DNA of 64,000 nt from Edaphovirga cremea (GTDB lineage: Bacteria; Pseudomonadota; Gammaproteobacteria; Enterobacterales; Enterobacteriaceae): NCBI RefSeq assembly GCF_003332275.1, contig NZ_QOVA01000009.1, forward strand, positions 145,593-209,592, read 5' to 3'. Below the pieces are notes generated by a model. The model was given only the letters and a program-made list of their open reading frames with translations. It did no database searches and was not told the DNA's origin. Shown piece by piece: positions 27,234 to 39,334 of the stretch (position 1 is its first letter; each line of letters begins with the position of its first letter). Position numbers and translations under genes: made by a program.

Positions 27234-28472
27234 TCAGTATAAGAGACGCGCGCGGATCGTCCCTGGGATCTTCTTCATCAACTGCAACGCGGTTTCCGTC
27301 ATTGCATTGTCAGTCTCGACATCAATAACCACATAACCAATTTTCGCGCTGGTTTGCAGGTACTGGGCCGCGATGTTAATGCCCTGCTCAGCAAAAATCT
27401 GGTTAATGCTGGTCAGAATGCCAGGACGATTTTCATGGATGTGCAGCAGACGACTGGTGTTCTCACCATGTGCTGGCAACGAGACTTCCGGGAAGTTAAC
27501 AGCAGACAGCGTTGAGCCATTGTCAGAATACTTCGCCAGTTTACCCGCCACTTCAGCACCAATGTTTTCTTGTGCTTCCTGAGTTGAACCGCCGATATGC
27601 GGCGTCAGGAGCACGTTGTCGAATTCACACAGTGGGGAATTGAACGGATCGCTGTTGGTGGCTGGTTCATCGGGGAATACGTCAATCGCCGCACCCGACA
27701 GATGGTCGCTGGCCAACGCATTGCACAGCGCAGGAATATCGACCACGGTTCCGCGCGAGGCGTTGATCAGGAATGCACCCGGCTTCATCAGTGTCAGTTC
27801 ATCTTCACCGATCATGTTCTGCGTGGAGCGCGTTTCTGGCACGTGCAGCGTCACGACATCACTCATGTTCAGCAATTCGGACATATGCCTAACCTGGGTT
27901 GCATTGCCGAGCGGCAGTTTATTCTCGATATCATAGAAATAAACATGCATGCCCAGCCCTTCAGCCAGAATCCCCAATTGCATACCGATGTGGCCGTAGC
28001 CAATGATGCCAAGACGTTTACCGCGCGCTTCGTAAGAACCCACCGCCAGTTTGTGCCATACACCGCGATGCGCTTTGGCGTTGGCTGACGGGATACCGCG
28101 CATCATCAACAACATTTCCCCCAGCACCATTTCGGCGACTGAGCGGGTGTTGGAGAACGGTGCATTGAACACCGGAACGCCACGTTTGGTTGCAGCGTCA
28201 AGATCAACCTGGTTGGTGCCGATACAGAAACACCCTACCGCGACTAATTTTTCTGCGGCAGCAAAAACTTCTTCGGTCAAATTGGTACGCGATCGGATAC
28301 CGACGAAATGCGCATCACGGATAGATGCTTTCAGTGATTCGGTGTCTAACGCACCCTTGTGATATTCAATATTGCTATATCCGGCAGCACGCAGATTATC
28401 AACCGTGCTTTGGTGAACCCCTTCCACTAACAGAAACTTAATTCTGTCTTTCTCCAGTGATACTTTTGACAT
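27234..28472 (-). CDS. serA: D-3-phosphoglycerate dehydrogenase
   Basis: 412 aa. It catalyses the first step of serine synthesis, oxidising 3-phosphoglycerate with NAD. The NAD loop GIIGYGHIGMQLG (near 155-167), catalytic R/E/H including LLTPHIGGSTQEAQ, and a C-terminal ACT domain (HIHENRPGILTSINQIF onward) for serine feedback inhibition are all present. It is convergent with ygfA; rpiA lies upstream on the same strand. Confidence 0.97.
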   Translation of the reverse strand: MSKVSLEKDRIKFLLVEGVHQSTVDNLRAAGYSNIEYHKGALDTESLKASIRDAHFVGIRSRTNLTEEVFAAAEKLVAVGCFCIGTNQVDLDAATKRGVPVFNAPFSNTRSVAEMVLGEMLLMMRGIPSANAKAHRGVWHKLAVGSYEARGKRLGIIGYGHIGMQLGILAEGLGMHVYFYDIENKLPLGNATQVRHMSELLNMSDVVTLHVPETRSTQNMIGEDELTLMKPGAFLINASRGTVVDIPALCNALASDHLSGAAIDVFPDEPATNSDPFNSPLCEFDNVLLTPHIGGSTQEAQENIGAEVAGKLAKYSDNGSTLSAVNFPEVSLPAHGENTSRLLHIHENRPGILTSINQIFAEQGINIAAQYLQTSAKIGYVVIDVETDNAMTETALQLMKKIPGTIRARLLY

Positions 28473-28849
28473 GTCCCCGACCCTATTTTCAGACTTCAGA
28501 AGCGGCTGTTACACAACAGCTCATAGCCAACATAACAAAAATATGAAAGTCGGCAATACAAACGATTGCCTAGCCACCAGCAGAAGGCTCAGCGATGGCA
28601 ACATATTCTGGCGAATAATCCTGCCGTAAAGAATTCAGGCAGCATCTTAGAGGAGAGAAGCTGGCAAATGTGACATATGTCACTAAATTTGGCCTCTAAA
28701 ATAAAAGATGTTTTAGGACGAAAATTATCACAGACATAAGTTTGTACTATGACCGCGATCGCATCACAGACAAATAACAATTCAAGCGCCACAGAACCCA
28801 CGGCGTGTAACAACCGCCGTAGATCCCGTCCTCAAGGCAGATCACCTGC
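28473..28849. other. serA promoter region
   Basis: 377 bases between rpiA and serA on the same strand, without a supported gene. It should carry the serA promoter and, by analogy, Lrp/CRP sites, but I cannot place them reliably. A GC hairpin ACGGCG / CGCCGT (28800-28820) about 30 bases after the rpiA stop may help end the rpiA transcript. Confidence 0.5.
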
Positions 28850-29512
28850 TTATTTAAGCTCGATCGTTTTCACGCCGTCAGCCGTTCCGACCAACGCAAC
28901 ATCGGCTCCACGGTTGGCAAACAGGCCCACAGTCACCACACCAGCAATGCCATTGATCTTATTTTCCAACGCGACAGCATCGAGAATGGTCAGGTTGTGC
29001 ACATCAAGAATGACGTTTCCGTTATCCGTTACCACACCCTGACGATACTCTGGCAGACCACCCAGTTTAACCAATTCACGGGCTACGTAGGAACGAGCCA
29101 TAGGAATGACTTCGACAGGCAGCGGGAATTTACCCAGAACGTCAACCTGCTTGGAGGCATCAACAATACAGATGAATTTACGGGCAATCGCCGCAATGAT
29201 CTTTTCACGCGTCAGGGCAGCACCACCGCCTTTGATCATCTGCATATGTTCGTTGATTTCATCTGCACCATCGACATAGATGTCCAGAACATCAACCTCA
29301 TTGCTGTCGAACACATGGATACCGAGGCTCTTCAGCTTGGCCGTTGAGGCATCAGAACTGGATACTGCGCCCTCAATCTGATCTTTCATCGACCCGAGTG
29401 CGTCAATGAAATGGGCCGCTGTCGATCCAGTGCCAACACCCACGATGGTTCCCGGTTTCACATATTTCAATGCTTCCCAGCCCACCGCTTTTTTCAGTTC
29501 TTCCTGCGTCAT
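28850..29512 (-). CDS. rpiA: ribose-5-phosphate isomerase A
   Basis: 220 aa. It interconverts ribose-5-phosphate and ribulose-5-phosphate in the pentose phosphate pathway. The motifs [15 protein letters not shown] and [12 protein letters not shown] mark the phosphate and active sites. It works with tktA in the same window. It is divergent from argP, as in E. coli. Confidence 0.97.
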   Translation of the reverse strand: MTQEELKKAVGWEALKYVKPGTIVGVGTGSTAAHFIDALGSMKDQIEGAVSSSDASTAKLKSLGIHVFDSNEVDVLDIYVDGADEINEHMQMIKGGGAALTREKIIAAIARKFICIVDASKQVDVLGKFPLPVEVIPMARSYVARELVKLGGLPEYRQGVVTDNGNVILDVHNLTILDAVALENKINGIAGVVTVGLFANRGADVALVGTADGVKTIELK

Positions 29513-29707
29513 GATAAGTTCACTGCCCTTGCTACGAAAACGTGTGCGTATTATAGAGCAAGGGTCGATGAAATTGCGCGTTAACCACCGTTAAGGATCA
29601 CACTTATTGATGTAGCCGTGATTTATCAGGACGGAATTTAGCCACCTAAATAAGTCAAAATTGTGGCATAGTATTTTTATTCATAAAATTCAGGGGATAT
29701 GGCTCCG

Positions 29708-30607
29708 ATGAAACGCCCAGACTACCGAACGCTGCAAGCGCTGGACGCGGTGATCCGTGAACGCGGCTTTGAGCGCGCGGCACAGAAACTTTGTATCACT
29801 CAATCGGCGGTATCTCAACGCATCAAACAGTTGGAAAATCTGTTCGGTCAGCCTCTGCTGGTCCGCACCGTGCCGCCCCGCCCGACCGAGCAAGGGCAGA
29901 AGTTATTGGCGCTGTTGCATCAGGTTGAATTGCTGGAAGAAGAGTGGTTGGGAAATGATACCGGCATCGATACACCGTTGTTACTGTCGCTGGCGGTCAA
30001 CGCCGACAGTCTGGCCACCTGGCTGCTGCCCGCCTTGAAACCGGTATTGGCAGATTCGCCAATCCGCCTGAATCTGCAGGTGGAAGATGAAACCCGCACG
30101 CAGGAACGCCTGCGTCGTGGCGAAGTGGTCGGCGCGGTCAGTATTCAGCCGCAGCCACTGCCAAGTTGTCTGGTCGATCAGCTCGGCGCGCTGGACTATC
30201 TGTTTGTCGCATCGAAGCCCTTTGCCGATCGCTACTTTCCCAATGGCGTGACGCGAAGTGCCCTACTGAAAGCACCCGCCGTTGCCTTCGATCACCTGGA
30301 TGATATGCACCAGGCATTCCTGCAACAGAACTTCGATCTCTCACCGGGAAGCGTGCCCTGCCATATCGTGAACTCGTCGGAAGCCTTCGTGCAATTGGCG
30401 CGACAAGGGACAACATGCTGCATGATCCCGCATTTGCAGATTGAGAAAGAGTTAGGAAGCGGGGAACTGATTGATTTAACGCCGGGGCTGTTCCAGCGTC
30501 GTATGCTCTTTTGGCACCGTTTTGCACCGGAAAGCAGAATGATGAGGAAAGTCACTGACGCCCTGCTGGAGCACGGGCGTCAGGTATTACGCCAAGATGT
30601 AGAGTAA
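29708..30607 (+). CDS. argP: LysR-type regulator ArgP (IciA)
   Basis: 299 aa if started at [10 protein letters not shown] (29708); an ATG three codons earlier is possible, the AGGGG sitting 3 bases before the first and 12 before the second. The N-terminal winged helix is almost unchanged from E. coli ([19 protein letters not shown]). ArgP activates argO with arginine and is blocked by lysine; argO is 0.8 kb away on the opposite strand. It was earlier known as an inhibitor of replication initiation. Confidence 0.95.
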   Translation: MKRPDYRTLQALDAVIRERGFERAAQKLCITQSAVSQRIKQLENLFGQPLLVRTVPPRPTEQGQKLLALLHQVELLEEEWLGNDTGIDTPLLLSLAVNADSLATWLLPALKPVLADSPIRLNLQVEDETRTQERLRRGEVVGAVSIQPQPLPSCLVDQLGALDYLFVASKPFADRYFPNGVTRSALLKAPAVAFDHLDDMHQAFLQQNFDLSPGSVPCHIVNSSEAFVQLARQGTTCCMIPHLQIEKELGSGELIDLTPGLFQRRMLFWHRFAPESRMMRKVTDALLEHGRQVLRQDVE

Positions 30608-30609
30608 TA

Positions 30610-31341
30610 TCAGTTTGTTGCGCCACGCTTCAGTTCAAATACCACATCAACCTGATCGTCGAAATGGATCGACTGCTGCTCGTAGGTCTGGGCAGCGTCG
30701 CTCTGCGCGGGGGCTTCCGCCGATTTGTACATGCGCGCTACTGGCATAGGCTGATAGTTCGCCACGTGGTAACGGATGCTGTAAACCGGGCCGAGCGTGG
30801 TTTTGAACCCTTTTGCCAGGGCATCAGCCTGCGCAGTTGCGTTATCGATGGCTTTCTGACGCGCCTGCTCACGATAGGTTTCCGGGTTGGCAACCCCTAA
30901 CTCAACGGCACGGATCTCATTCAGGCCGGATTTCAACGCACCATCCAGCAGGTCGTTAAGTTTATCCAATTGGCGCAGCGTAACCTGAACCTGACGGGAT
31001 GCGCGATAGCCTTTCAGCTCAGTACCGCCATCTTTCAGGTAGTTGTATTCCGGTTGTGTACGCAAGTTGGCGGCATTGATATCTTTTTTCTCAATTCCGT
31101 TCTTTTGCAGAAAGGCAAAATATTCGGCAACTTTCTCATCCGCCTGCTTTTTGGCAGTGGCTGCGTCCTTCGCAGAGATATTCACTTCAATTGCCAGAGT
31201 CGCAATGTCCGGTGTCGCATCGACACTGGCGGTTCCTGATGTCACCACATGCGGCCCTTCTGGTAACTCCGCCGCGTTGAGTGCCACAGGTAACGTCCCT
31301 AATCCTAACATCGCGGCTATAGCCAATGCTTTCAGCTTCAC
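30610..31341 (-). CDS. yggE: SIMPL/DUF541 periplasmic protein YggE
   Basis: 243 aa from GTG at 31341, chosen for the strong GGAGG four bases before it. The signal peptide is about 23 residues. The SIMPL domain is recognisable in VTSGTASVDATPDIATLAIEV and LGPVYSIRYHVANYQP. It is reported to reduce oxidative stress and forms ring-like oligomers in related proteins. It is convergent with argP with only 2 bases between the stop codons. Confidence 0.92.
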   Translation of the reverse strand: MKLKALAIAAMLGLGTLPVALNAAELPEGPHVVTSGTASVDATPDIATLAIEVNISAKDAATAKKQADEKVAEYFAFLQKNGIEKKDINAANLRTQPEYNYLKDGGTELKGYRASRQVQVTLRQLDKLNDLLDGALKSGLNEIRAVELGVANPETYREQARQKAIDNATAQADALAKGFKTTLGPVYSIRYHVANYQPMPVARMYKSAEAPAQSDAAQTYEQQSIHFDDQVDVVFELKRGATN

Positions 31342-31437
31342 AGTGCCTCCTTTAGACATGCATTTACTAAAACGTAGACCCAAAGTACAAACCTAGCATA
31401 ATGAATGGGCAATGCATTTAAGATTAGTGACAAATTC

Positions 31438-32055
31438 TTAGAGTTGCGCACTTTGGCGCGCTAACTGGATGGCAATGCACCACATCACACTACCGACTAC
31501 CACGTTGATAATACGCTGCGCCTTCGGCGTATTGAGCCACGGTGCCAGCCAGGCAGCCAACAGAGCCAAACCAAAGAACCACACGACGGATGCACTCACC
31601 GCCCCCAGCGCAAACCAGGAACGCGCATCTGCATTGAATTGCCCACCCAAACTGCCGAGCACGACGAAAGTATCCAGATAAACGTGCGGATTCAGCCAGG
31701 TGACAGCCAGCATGGTCACGACCAACCGCCAGCGGCTTTGCTTCATCACTTCGGCGGTTGCCAGTTCCAGATTCTTGCTGAATGCCGTTCTGAACGCGCC
31801 CCAGCCATACCACAGCAGGAATGCAACGCCGCCCCATGTTACCAGCGAGAGCAAAAGCGGTGACTGGCTTAATAACGCACTGCCACCGAACACCCCGGCG
31901 CAGATGAGTAAAATGTCGCTCAAGGCGCACAACGAGGCGATCATCAAATGATACTGACGGCGGATACCCTGATTCATCACAAAAGCATTTTGCGGGCCCA
32001 GAGGTAATATCATTGCCGCACTCAACGCAAAGCCCTGCAAATAGACCGATAGCAT
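31438..32055 (-). CDS. argO: arginine exporter ArgO
   Basis: 205 aa LysE-family transporter with five to six transmembrane helices. It starts [30 protein letters not shown], whose PLGPQNAF is the family signature. It exports arginine (and canavanine) under ArgP control. It stands alone between yggE and mscS. Its presence alongside an arginine deiminase operon gives the cell two ways of lowering internal arginine. Confidence 0.94.
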   Translation of the reverse strand: MLSVYLQGFALSAAMILPLGPQNAFVMNQGIRRQYHLMIASLCALSDILLICAGVFGGSALLSQSPLLLSLVTWGGVAFLLWYGWGAFRTAFSKNLELATAEVMKQSRWRLVVTMLAVTWLNPHVYLDTFVVLGSLGGQFNADARSWFALGAVSASVVWFFGLALLAAWLAPWLNTPKAQRIINVVVGSVMWCIAIQLARQSAQL

Positions 32056-32192
32056 GCTGTTTACTTCCTTAAAACGAATAAAGAGGGTGTCTGAGAAAAT
32101 GGTCTCGATGGCAGATATTTTACGGTGAGATTTTCATTAGCGGAAATGGATAAATCTAATCGACCATCAGTAAAGCTTATATTCACGGCAAC

Positions 32193-32213
32193 AAAAAAGC
32201 GCCCGCAGGCGCC
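32193..32213 (-). terminator. terminator of mscS
   Basis: Minus strand GGCGCC-TGC-GGGCGCTTTTTT, a GC stem followed by six T, about 20 bases after the mscS stop. Confidence 0.85.
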
Positions 32214-32232
32214 TGGTTCGAAAAAAGCGAAT

Positions 32233-33141
32233 TTACGCGTTAGTGTCGGGTGCCCGCGCCAACGGCGGATTCGCATCTTCATCGGCAGCCACTTCTTGCG
32301 CAACTCGGTGTAAATGAATATCCATCTGTGGGTAAGGAATATTCATTTTATGCTCGTCCAGCGCGCGCTTGAAGTTTTCCAACAGATCCCAGTAGATATC
32401 CTGGGCATCGGCATTGGTACTCCAGACACGTACCACGAAGTTTAGCGTAGAGGCTGTCATCTCGTTCAGGCGAACCGTCACCTCTTTGTCGTGCATGATA
32501 CGTTTGTCGGCCGCAATGATGTCACCCAATACTTTCTTGACCACATCAATGTCTGCGTCATACGCCACGCCAACGATGATTTCGGTACGGCGATTCGGCT
32601 CACGGGAAGTATTGATAATGTTATTGGCGATGACTTTACCATTGGGCACAACGATGATTTTGTCATCGAGGGTACGCAATGTCGTGGAGAAAATCTGCAC
32701 TTCAACCACGGTACCGGCAACGCCACCCAAATCTACATACTCGCCCGCACGGAATGGACGGAACACCACCAACAGGACTCCGGCTGCAAAGTTGGCCAGA
32801 GAACCTTGCAGTGCCAAACCAATCGCCAAACCGGCGGCACCCATTACCGCGATAACGGACGCAGTCTGTACGCCAATGCGCCCGAGCGCCGCGATAACCG
32901 TAAAAGCGATGATACCGTAACGGACGATAGCCGCGAGGAAGTCGGCAACGGTGAGGTCTATACCCCGGCTGCGCATCAATTTATGCACGGCACGCGAGAC
33001 AAAGCCCGCAATGATCATCCCGATAATCAGAATGACCACGGCAGCAACGATATTTACTGCATAGCTAATCAACAGTGCCTGATTTCGTACCAGCCAGGTG
33101 CCAGCATTGTTAATACTCTCGACTACGTTGAGATCTTCCAT
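32233..33141 (-). CDS. mscS: small-conductance mechanosensitive channel
   Basis: 302 aa, somewhat longer than E. coli (286) because of a C-terminal tail ([18 protein letters not shown]). It has three transmembrane helices; the pore helix TM3 holds the glycine/alanine ladder [21 protein letters not shown]. The cytoplasmic cage domain follows with [16 protein letters not shown]. It opens on membrane tension to release solutes on osmotic downshock. Confidence 0.95.
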   Translation of the reverse strand: MEDLNVVESINNAGTWLVRNQALLISYAVNIVAAVVILIIGMIIAGFVSRAVHKLMRSRGIDLTVADFLAAIVRYGIIAFTVIAALGRIGVQTASVIAVMGAAGLAIGLALQGSLANFAAGVLLVVFRPFRAGEYVDLGGVAGTVVEVQIFSTTLRTLDDKIIVVPNGKVIANNIINTSREPNRRTEIIVGVAYDADIDVVKKVLGDIIAADKRIMHDKEVTVRLNEMTASTLNFVVRVWSTNADAQDIYWDLLENFKRALDEHKMNIPYPQMDIHLHRVAQEVAADEDANPPLARAPDTNA

Positions 33142-33306
33142 TCAAACCGTCCTAAATCAAAAACTCCCAGCGGGAGTGAATACCCAAAAACCACCAGCCC
33201 AGGTGCTGGCAACCAACGCCACAGCACTAAGGGTAAGCAACAATCCGTTTTCCTGCCAATCCTGATTGTAAAGACAGAGAGGAAAAACCTTGTTATTCAT
33301 AATGAT

Positions 33307-33330
33307 AAAAGGCCCCCGAAGGAGCCTTTC
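33307..33330 (-). terminator. terminator of the epd-pgk-fbaA operon
   Basis: Minus strand AAAGGCTCC-TTC-GGGGGCCTTTTAT, located 24 bases after the fbaA stop. Confidence 0.8.
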
Positions 33331-33353
33331 TGTATGGAGCAAGATAACAGAGA

Positions 33354-34433
33354 TTACAGAACGTCAACCGCGTTCAGTTCTTTGAAAGCCAGTTCCAGAC
33401 GGGTGATCATTGAGCTCTGGGCTGCACGCAGCCAGACGCGCGGATCGTAGTATTTCTTGTTCGGTTTGTCTGCGCCTTCCGGGTTACCCAGTTGGCCTTG
33501 CAGATAGCCTTCGTTCTTTTTGTAGTAGTTCAGGATACCTTCCCAGTTTGCCCACTGAGTATCGGTATCGATGTTCATTTTGATTACACCGTAGCTGACT
33601 GCTTCTTTGATCTCGGCAGCCGTTGAACCAGAACCGCCGTGGAACACGAAGTCCAGCGCATTGTGCGGCAGGTTGTGTTTCTTGCACACGTACTCTTGAG
33701 AGTTGTGCAGGATTTTTGGCGTCAGTTGCACGTTGCCTGGCTTGTACACGCCATGAACGTTACCGAAGGAAGCAGCGATGGTGAAACGTGGGCTGATTGC
33801 ATTCAGTTTGGTGTAAGCGTAATCAACGTCTTCTGGCTGGGTGTACAGCGCGGAGCTGTCCATATGGCTGTTATCTACGCCATCTTCTTCACCACCAGTA
33901 CAACCCAGTTCGATTTCCAGGGTCATATTGATTTTAGCCATACGAGCCAAATACTTACCGCAAATCTCGATGTTTTCTTCCAGTGTCTCTTCAGACAAGT
34001 CGATCATGTGGGAAGAGAACAGAGGTTTGCCGGTCTCGGCAAAGTGTTTTTCACCCGCGTCCAACAGGCCGTCGATCCACGGCAGCAGTTTCTTCGCGCA
34101 GTGGTCGGTGTGCAGAATAACTGGCACGCCATAGTGTTCTGCCATCTGATGCACGTGATGCGCGCCAGAGATTGCACCCAGGATAGCCGCGCCCTGAGGT
34201 ATGTCAGTTTTCAGACCTTTACCGGCGATGAAAGCAGCACCACCGTTAGAGAACTGAACAATTACCGGTGCTTTCACTTTAGCAGCGGTTTCCAGCACGG
34301 CGTTGATGGAGTCGGTACCCACGCAGTTAACGGCTGGCAGAGCAAAGTTGTTCTCTTTTGCTATTGCGAATACTTTCTGAACGTCATCGCCAGTGATGAC
34401 ACCCGGTTTTACGAAATCAAAAATTTTAGACAT
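33354..34433 (-). CDS. fbaA: fructose-bisphosphate aldolase, class II
   Basis: 359 aa from ATG at 34433, the E. coli length. It is the Zn-dependent aldolase of glycolysis and gluconeogenesis; Zn ligands lie in HTDHCAKK and the HGGSGST region. It is the last gene of the epd-pgk-fbaA cluster, with pgk 127 bases upstream and a terminator downstream. Confidence 0.97.
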   Translation of the reverse strand: MSKIFDFVKPGVITGDDVQKVFAIAKENNFALPAVNCVGTDSINAVLETAAKVKAPVIVQFSNGGAAFIAGKGLKTDIPQGAAILGAISGAHHVHQMAEHYGVPVILHTDHCAKKLLPWIDGLLDAGEKHFAETGKPLFSSHMIDLSEETLEENIEICGKYLARMAKINMTLEIELGCTGGEEDGVDNSHMDSSALYTQPEDVDYAYTKLNAISPRFTIAASFGNVHGVYKPGNVQLTPKILHNSQEYVCKKHNLPHNALDFVFHGGSGSTAAEIKEAVSYGVIKMNIDTDTQWANWEGILNYYKKNEGYLQGQLGNPEGADKPNKKYYDPRVWLRAAQSSMITRLELAFKELNAVDVL

Positions 34434-34560
34434 ATTTCGTTGTCCTGTTTCGTCGGCCATAGATGGATTGAATCAATTTACTATTTCGCTCGGGTTCATT
34501 ACATCGGCCACCCGCGAGGAATAGAATGACCAGGCGGCTTTTGCCACCCGGTCAGATTAA

Positions 34561-35724
34561 TTACTGCTTAGCACGCTCTTCCAGCATCACAACAGCTGGC
34601 AGTTGTTTGCCTTCCACGAACTCGAGGAATGCGCCGCCACCGGTGGAGATATAGGAAATTTTGTCAGCAATACCGAACAGATCGATTGCTGCCAGGGTGT
34701 CACCACCGCCAGCGATTGAAAACGCTTCGCTGTCTGCAATGGCTTTAGCCACAATTTCAGTTCCTTTACGGAAATTAGGGAACTCAAACACGCCTACCGG
34801 GCCATTCCACAGAATGGTTTTGGCGTTTTTCAGAATTTCGGCCAGGCGCTCAGCGGACTCGTCGCCCAGGTCGAGGATTTGCTCTTCGTCTTTGATATCG
34901 TTAACGGATTTCAGGGTCGCCGTTGCGGTTTCAGAGAACTCGGTCGCGACGCGCACATCGGTAGGAACCGGGATGTCGCAGGTTTCCAGCAGTTTTTTCG
35001 CGGTATCAACCAGATCGGCTTCGTACAGGGATTTACCGACGTTGTGGCCTTGAGCCGCCACGAAGGTGTTGGCAATACCACCACCAACGATCAGCTGGTC
35101 AGCGATCTTGGACAAGGAATCCAGCACGGTCAGTTTGGTAGAAACCTTGGAACCACCCACGATGGCAACCATTGGGCGAGCCGGATTACCCAGCGCTTTA
35201 CCCAACGCTTCCAGTTCAGCAGACAGCAGCGGACCCGCACAGGCTACCGGTGCAAATTTGCCTACGCCATGCGTGGATGCCTGGGCGCGGTGAGCAGTAC
35301 CAAATGCGTCCATGACATAAACGTCACACAGGGCAGCATATTTTTTGGACAGGGTTTCGTCGTCTTTCTTTTCGCCCTTGTTGAAACGGACGTTTTCCAG
35401 AACAACCAGCTCACCTTCTGCCACGTCAACGCCGTCCAGATAGTCTTTAGCCAGACGTACCGGAGAAGACAATTTTTCTTTCAGGTAGTTAACGACTGGC
35501 AGCAGAGAAAACTCTTCGTTGTATTCGCCTTCAGTTGGGCGACCCAGATGCGAGGTAACCATAACGCGCGCACCTTGCTTCAGCGCAGCTTCAATGGTCG
35601 GCAGCGACGCACGGATACGTGCATCTGAAGTCACTTTACCCTCTTTAACCGGCACGTTCAGATCTGAACGGATCAACACGCGTTTGCCAGCCAGATCCAG
35701 ATCGGACATCTTAATTACAGACAT
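34561..35724 (-). CDS. pgk: phosphoglycerate kinase
   Basis: 387 aa, exact family length. It transfers phosphate from 1,3-bisphosphoglycerate to ADP. It begins with the substrate motif [14 protein letters not shown]; the nucleotide-site residues lie in GGSKVSTKL and the C-terminal [10 protein letters not shown]. Middle gene of epd-pgk-fbaA. Confidence 0.97.
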   Translation of the reverse strand: MSVIKMSDLDLAGKRVLIRSDLNVPVKEGKVTSDARIRASLPTIEAALKQGARVMVTSHLGRPTEGEYNEEFSLLPVVNYLKEKLSSPVRLAKDYLDGVDVAEGELVVLENVRFNKGEKKDDETLSKKYAALCDVYVMDAFGTAHRAQASTHGVGKFAPVACAGPLLSAELEALGKALGNPARPMVAIVGGSKVSTKLTVLDSLSKIADQLIVGGGIANTFVAAQGHNVGKSLYEADLVDTAKKLLETCDIPVPTDVRVATEFSETATATLKSVNDIKDEEQILDLGDESAERLAEILKNAKTILWNGPVGVFEFPNFRKGTEIVAKAIADSEAFSIAGGGDTLAAIDLFGIADKISYISTGGGAFLEFVEGKQLPAVVMLEERAKQ

Positions 35725-35794
35725 GGTGAACCCTCTCGTTAATTCTCTTTAAAGTTGCTTGAGCGACACGTCAACACCACGTTGACCTGCCGTA

Positions 35795-36811
35795 CTAGAA
35801 ACCACTTGCGGCCATTGCCAGTGTTGTATCCAACATCCGATTGGCAAAGCCCCATTCGTTGTCACACCAGACCAACGTTTTTATCAGGTGCTGTCCACTC
35901 ACCCTGGTTTGCGTACCATCGACGATGGCGCTGTGGGGATCATGGTTAAAATCTATCGAGACTAATGGTAGCTCCGTGTAATCAACTATACCACGAAATG
36001 TGCCATTTGCGGCCTTTTGCAGTAGCTGGTTGACCTCGTCAACCCGCACGTTGGCGCTGACAAACACACTCAAATCAATGGCAGTGACGTTGACTGTGGG
36101 AACCCGTACCGAGATAGCCTCGAAGCGGTCGCAGAACTTGGGAAATATGCGGGTGATGCCCGCTGACAGCTTGGTATCGACGGGAATTATCGACTGACTG
36201 GCCGCTCTGGTACGACGTAAATCAGAATGATAGGCATCAATAACCGGCTGATCGTTCATTGAAGAGTGGATGGTAGTTACCGTGCCAGACTCGATGCCGT
36301 AAGCATCGTCCAGCAGCTTGATAATTGGGATAATACAGTTGGTGGTACAGGAGGCGTTCGAGACAATATGGTCTTCTTTGCGCAGCGCCTGATGATTGAC
36401 GCCATAGACCACCGTGGCATCCAAATCGTGCCCACCCGGGTGAGAAAACAGCACTTTCTTGGCACCCGACGCGCGGTGGGCTTCGCCATCTTCCCTGCTG
36501 CCATAAACACCACTGCAATCCAGTACAATATCCACACTCAACTCGCGCCAGGGAAGCTGTTTCACATCCGGTAAATGCAACAAACGGATAGTGTCATCCC
36601 CAACGTACAGCATGTCGCACTCTTGCCTGACATCCCACGCGAATCGCCCGTGGCTGGTGTCGTACTTCAGCAAATGTGCCATTCCTTCTGCGTCAGCCAG
36701 TTCGTTGATCGCGACGACGCTGATCTCGGCCCGGCGTCCTGATTCATAAAGCGCGCGTAAAACGCTGCGGCCAATGCGACCAAAGCCGTTTATCGCAATG
36801 CGTATTGTCAT
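35795..36811 (-). CDS. epd: D-erythrose-4-phosphate dehydrogenase
   Basis: 338 aa GAPDH paralogue. NAD loop [15 protein letters not shown], catalytic Cys in SNASCTTNC, and [12 protein letters not shown] near the end. It oxidises erythrose-4-phosphate to 4-phosphoerythronate for pyridoxal phosphate synthesis. First gene of the cluster with pgk and fbaA; tktA, which produces erythrose-4-phosphate, is just upstream. Confidence 0.96.
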   Translation of the reverse strand: MTIRIAINGFGRIGRSVLRALYESGRRAEISVVAINELADAEGMAHLLKYDTSHGRFAWDVRQECDMLYVGDDTIRLLHLPDVKQLPWRELSVDIVLDCSGVYGSREDGEAHRASGAKKVLFSHPGGHDLDATVVYGVNHQALRKEDHIVSNASCTTNCIIPIIKLLDDAYGIESGTVTTIHSSMNDQPVIDAYHSDLRRTRAASQSIIPVDTKLSAGITRIFPKFCDRFEAISVRVPTVNVTAIDLSVFVSANVRVDEVNQLLQKAANGTFRGIVDYTELPLVSIDFNHDPHSAIVDGTQTRVSGQHLIKTLVWCDNEWGFANRMLDTTLAMAASGF

Positions 36812-37208
36812 GCTTCTCCCTGATTTGCGGTGTTCAAGCCAGCCTCATAGAGTAATGCAGCGCGCGCTTCAGATGTGAATCCTATGTCGCAATTAAACCA
36901 TCATAATGCATTATGGTTCAGTAATGTCCCCGCCTTGGCGTTGACCGTAATGTTGACTGAAACGCTTCAGCCGAGAATAAACCAAAGTCCGCTCAAAAGG
37001 AATCTTTCCACCCACGGCGACACGGAACGGCGTTTGATCGATTAAAAAACAACCAACAAAAACAGCCTGATAACAACGGTTTCATCAATATGATCGGTTT
37101 TAGTTACACAGTCTGCATGTGTAATGGTTCCTTGTCCTCCTCCCCCTGGTGTTTTCTTAAAAAATCGTTATTAAGAAAAGTTGCGGTATAACTTCACGAA
37201 AACGCCAT
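36812..37208. other. epd promoter region
   Basis: About 400 bases between the tktA terminator and epd with no gene seen. A 14-bp perfect palindrome CATAATGCATTATG (36902-36915) lies inside a larger imperfect dyad. Next to it is a weak CRP-like TGTGA-N6-TGTCGCA (from 36874). These are candidate control elements for the glycolytic cluster, which is CRP/Cra controlled in E. coli. Confidence 0.4.
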
Positions 37209-37236
37209 AAAAAAAGGCACCGCCTCAGCGATGCCT
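37209..37236 (-). terminator. terminator of tktA
   Basis: Minus strand GGCATCGC-TGA-GGCGGTGCCTTTTTTT, 20 bases after the tktA stop. Confidence 0.88.
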
Positions 37237-37256
37237 CAGTCAAAACGCCTGAAATC

Positions 37257-39251
37257 TTATTTCAGCAGTGCTTGCGCTTTGGCTACCACGTTGTCTACCG
37301 TGAAACCAAATTCTTCAAACAGCAGCTCAGCCGGAGCGGACTCACCAAAGGTGGTCATCCCGACGATTGCGCCATTCAGGCCAACGTATTTGTACCAGTA
37401 GTCAGCGATACCCGCTTCAACAGCCACGCGTGCAGTGACGGCTTTTGGCAGCACGGATTCACGGTATGCCGCGTCCTGCTTGTCAAATGCGTCGGTCGAC
37501 GGCATGGACACAACGCGAACTTTCGTGCCCGCGGTGGCCAGTTTGTCGGCAGCTTGCACGGTAATCCCGACTTCAGAACCGGTAGCAATCAGGATAACAT
37601 CCGGCGTGCCTTCACTGTCCTTCAGGATATAACCGCCACGGACGATGTTCGCGACCTGCTCAGCCGTACGTGGTTGCTGCGTCAGGTTCTGGCGCGAGAA
37701 AATCAGCGCTGCCGGGCCATCGTTGCGCTCGATAGCGTATTTCCACGCCACCGCAGACTCAACCTGGTCAGCCGGACGCCAGGTACTCATGTTTGGCGTC
37801 ACGCGCAGGCTCGCCATCTGCTCTACTGGCTGGTGCGTCGGGCCGTCTTCGCCCAGACCGATGGAGTCATGGGTGTAAACGAACACGTTGCGGATTTTCA
37901 TCAGCGCAGCCATACGCACCGCATTACGGGCATATTCCACAAACATCAGGAAGGTCGCGGAGTACGGCAGGAAACCGCCGTGCAGTGCGATACCGTTGGA
38001 GATGGCGGTCATGCCGAACTCGCGCACGCCGTAGTGGATGTAGTTACCCGCCAGATCGTCGCCCAGTGACTTCGAGCCAGACCAGATGGTCAGGTTGCTT
38101 GGAGCCAGGTCAGCGGAACCGCCGAGGAATTCAGGCAGGATTTTGCCGTAGGCTTCCAGCGCATTCTGTGAGGCTTTGCGGCTGGCAATGTTGGCCGGTT
38201 TGGCTTGCAGTTCTTCAATGAATTTCTGCGCATCGGCTTCCCAATTTGCAGGCAGTTCACCGTCGACGCGGCGCTTGAACTCGGCAGCCAGTTCAGGGTG
38301 AGCCTTGGCATAGGTGGCAAATTTGTCGTTCCAGTTGGACTCTTTCGCCTTGCCAGCTTCTTTCGCGTCCCACTGGGCATAAATGTCCTGCGGGATTTCA
38401 AATGCCGGGTATTTCCAGCCCAGTGCTTCGCGGGTTGCCGCGACTTCAGCAGCACCCAAAGCAGCACCGTGTGCCTCGTGGGAACCCGCTTTGTTCGGTG
38501 AACCAAAACCAATCACGGTTTTGCACATCAGCAGCGATGGCTTGTCAGTGACCTGCTTCGCATCTTCAATGGCTTTTTTAATCGCGTCGGAGTCATGACC
38601 GTCAACGCCACGGATCACATGCCAGCCGTAGGCTTCAAAACGCTTGGCAGTGTCGTCGGTGAACCAGCCCTCAACGTGACCGTCGATGGAAATGCCGTTG
38701 TCGTCATAGAACGCCACCAGCTTGCCGAGTTTCATGGTACCGGCCAGTGAACAGACTTCGTGCGAGATACCTTCCATCATGCAGCCATCACCCAGGAACA
38801 CATAGGTGTGGTGATCGACGATGTCGTGACCCGGACGGTTGAACTGTGCTGCCAGCGTGCGCTCGGCAATTGCCATACCAATGGCGTTGGCAATGCCCTG
38901 ACCCAGTGGGCCAGTGGTGGTTTCAACGCCAGGGGTGTAACCGTATTCCGGGTGGCCCGGGGTTTTGGAGTGCAACTGGCGGAAGTTGGCGAGTTCGTTG
39001 ATCGGCAGATCATAGCCGGTGAGATGCAGCAGGCTGTAAATCAGCATGGAACCGTGACCGTTGGACAGCACGAAGCGGTCGCGGTCAGCCCAGTGCGGGT
39101 TGGTCGGGTTATGGTTTAAATAATCACGCCACAACACTTCGGCAATATCAGCCATACCCATAGGTGCGCCGGGGTGGCCAGAATTCGCTTTTTGCACAGC
39201 ATCCATACTGAGGGCACGGATGGCATTGGCAAGCTCTTTACGAGAGGACAT
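37257..39251 (-). CDS. tktA: transketolase
   Basis: 664 aa from ATG at 39251. It is a thiamine-diphosphate enzyme moving two-carbon units in the pentose phosphate pathway. The ThDP motif starts at [13 protein letters not shown] and ends near [11 protein letters not shown]; the pyrimidine domain contains FMVEYARNA-like [14 protein letters not shown]. Length as in E. coli (663). It is separated from epd by a terminator. A CRP-like site lies 84 bases upstream. Confidence 0.97.
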   Translation of the reverse strand: MSSRKELANAIRALSMDAVQKANSGHPGAPMGMADIAEVLWRDYLNHNPTNPHWADRDRFVLSNGHGSMLIYSLLHLTGYDLPINELANFRQLHSKTPGHPEYGYTPGVETTTGPLGQGIANAIGMAIAERTLAAQFNRPGHDIVDHHTYVFLGDGCMMEGISHEVCSLAGTMKLGKLVAFYDDNGISIDGHVEGWFTDDTAKRFEAYGWHVIRGVDGHDSDAIKKAIEDAKQVTDKPSLLMCKTVIGFGSPNKAGSHEAHGAALGAAEVAATREALGWKYPAFEIPQDIYAQWDAKEAGKAKESNWNDKFATYAKAHPELAAEFKRRVDGELPANWEADAQKFIEELQAKPANIASRKASQNALEAYGKILPEFLGGSADLAPSNLTIWSGSKSLGDDLAGNYIHYGVREFGMTAISNGIALHGGFLPYSATFLMFVEYARNAVRMAALMKIRNVFVYTHDSIGLGEDGPTHQPVEQMASLRVTPNMSTWRPADQVESAVAWKYAIERNDGPAALIFSRQNLTQQPRTAEQVANIVRGGYILKDSEGTPDVILIATGSEVGITVQAADKLATAGTKVRVVSMPSTDAFDKQDAAYRESVLPKAVTARVAVEAGIADYWYKYVGLNGAIVGMTTFGESAPAELLFEEFGFTVDNVVAKAQALLK

Positions 39252-39334
39252 GTTCAACTCCAGGTCGGATTAAAGAAAACGTTCAAGAGGGGCATTTTCT
39301 CAGACTCGGTATCAAAACGGCAATCCCTATTCCC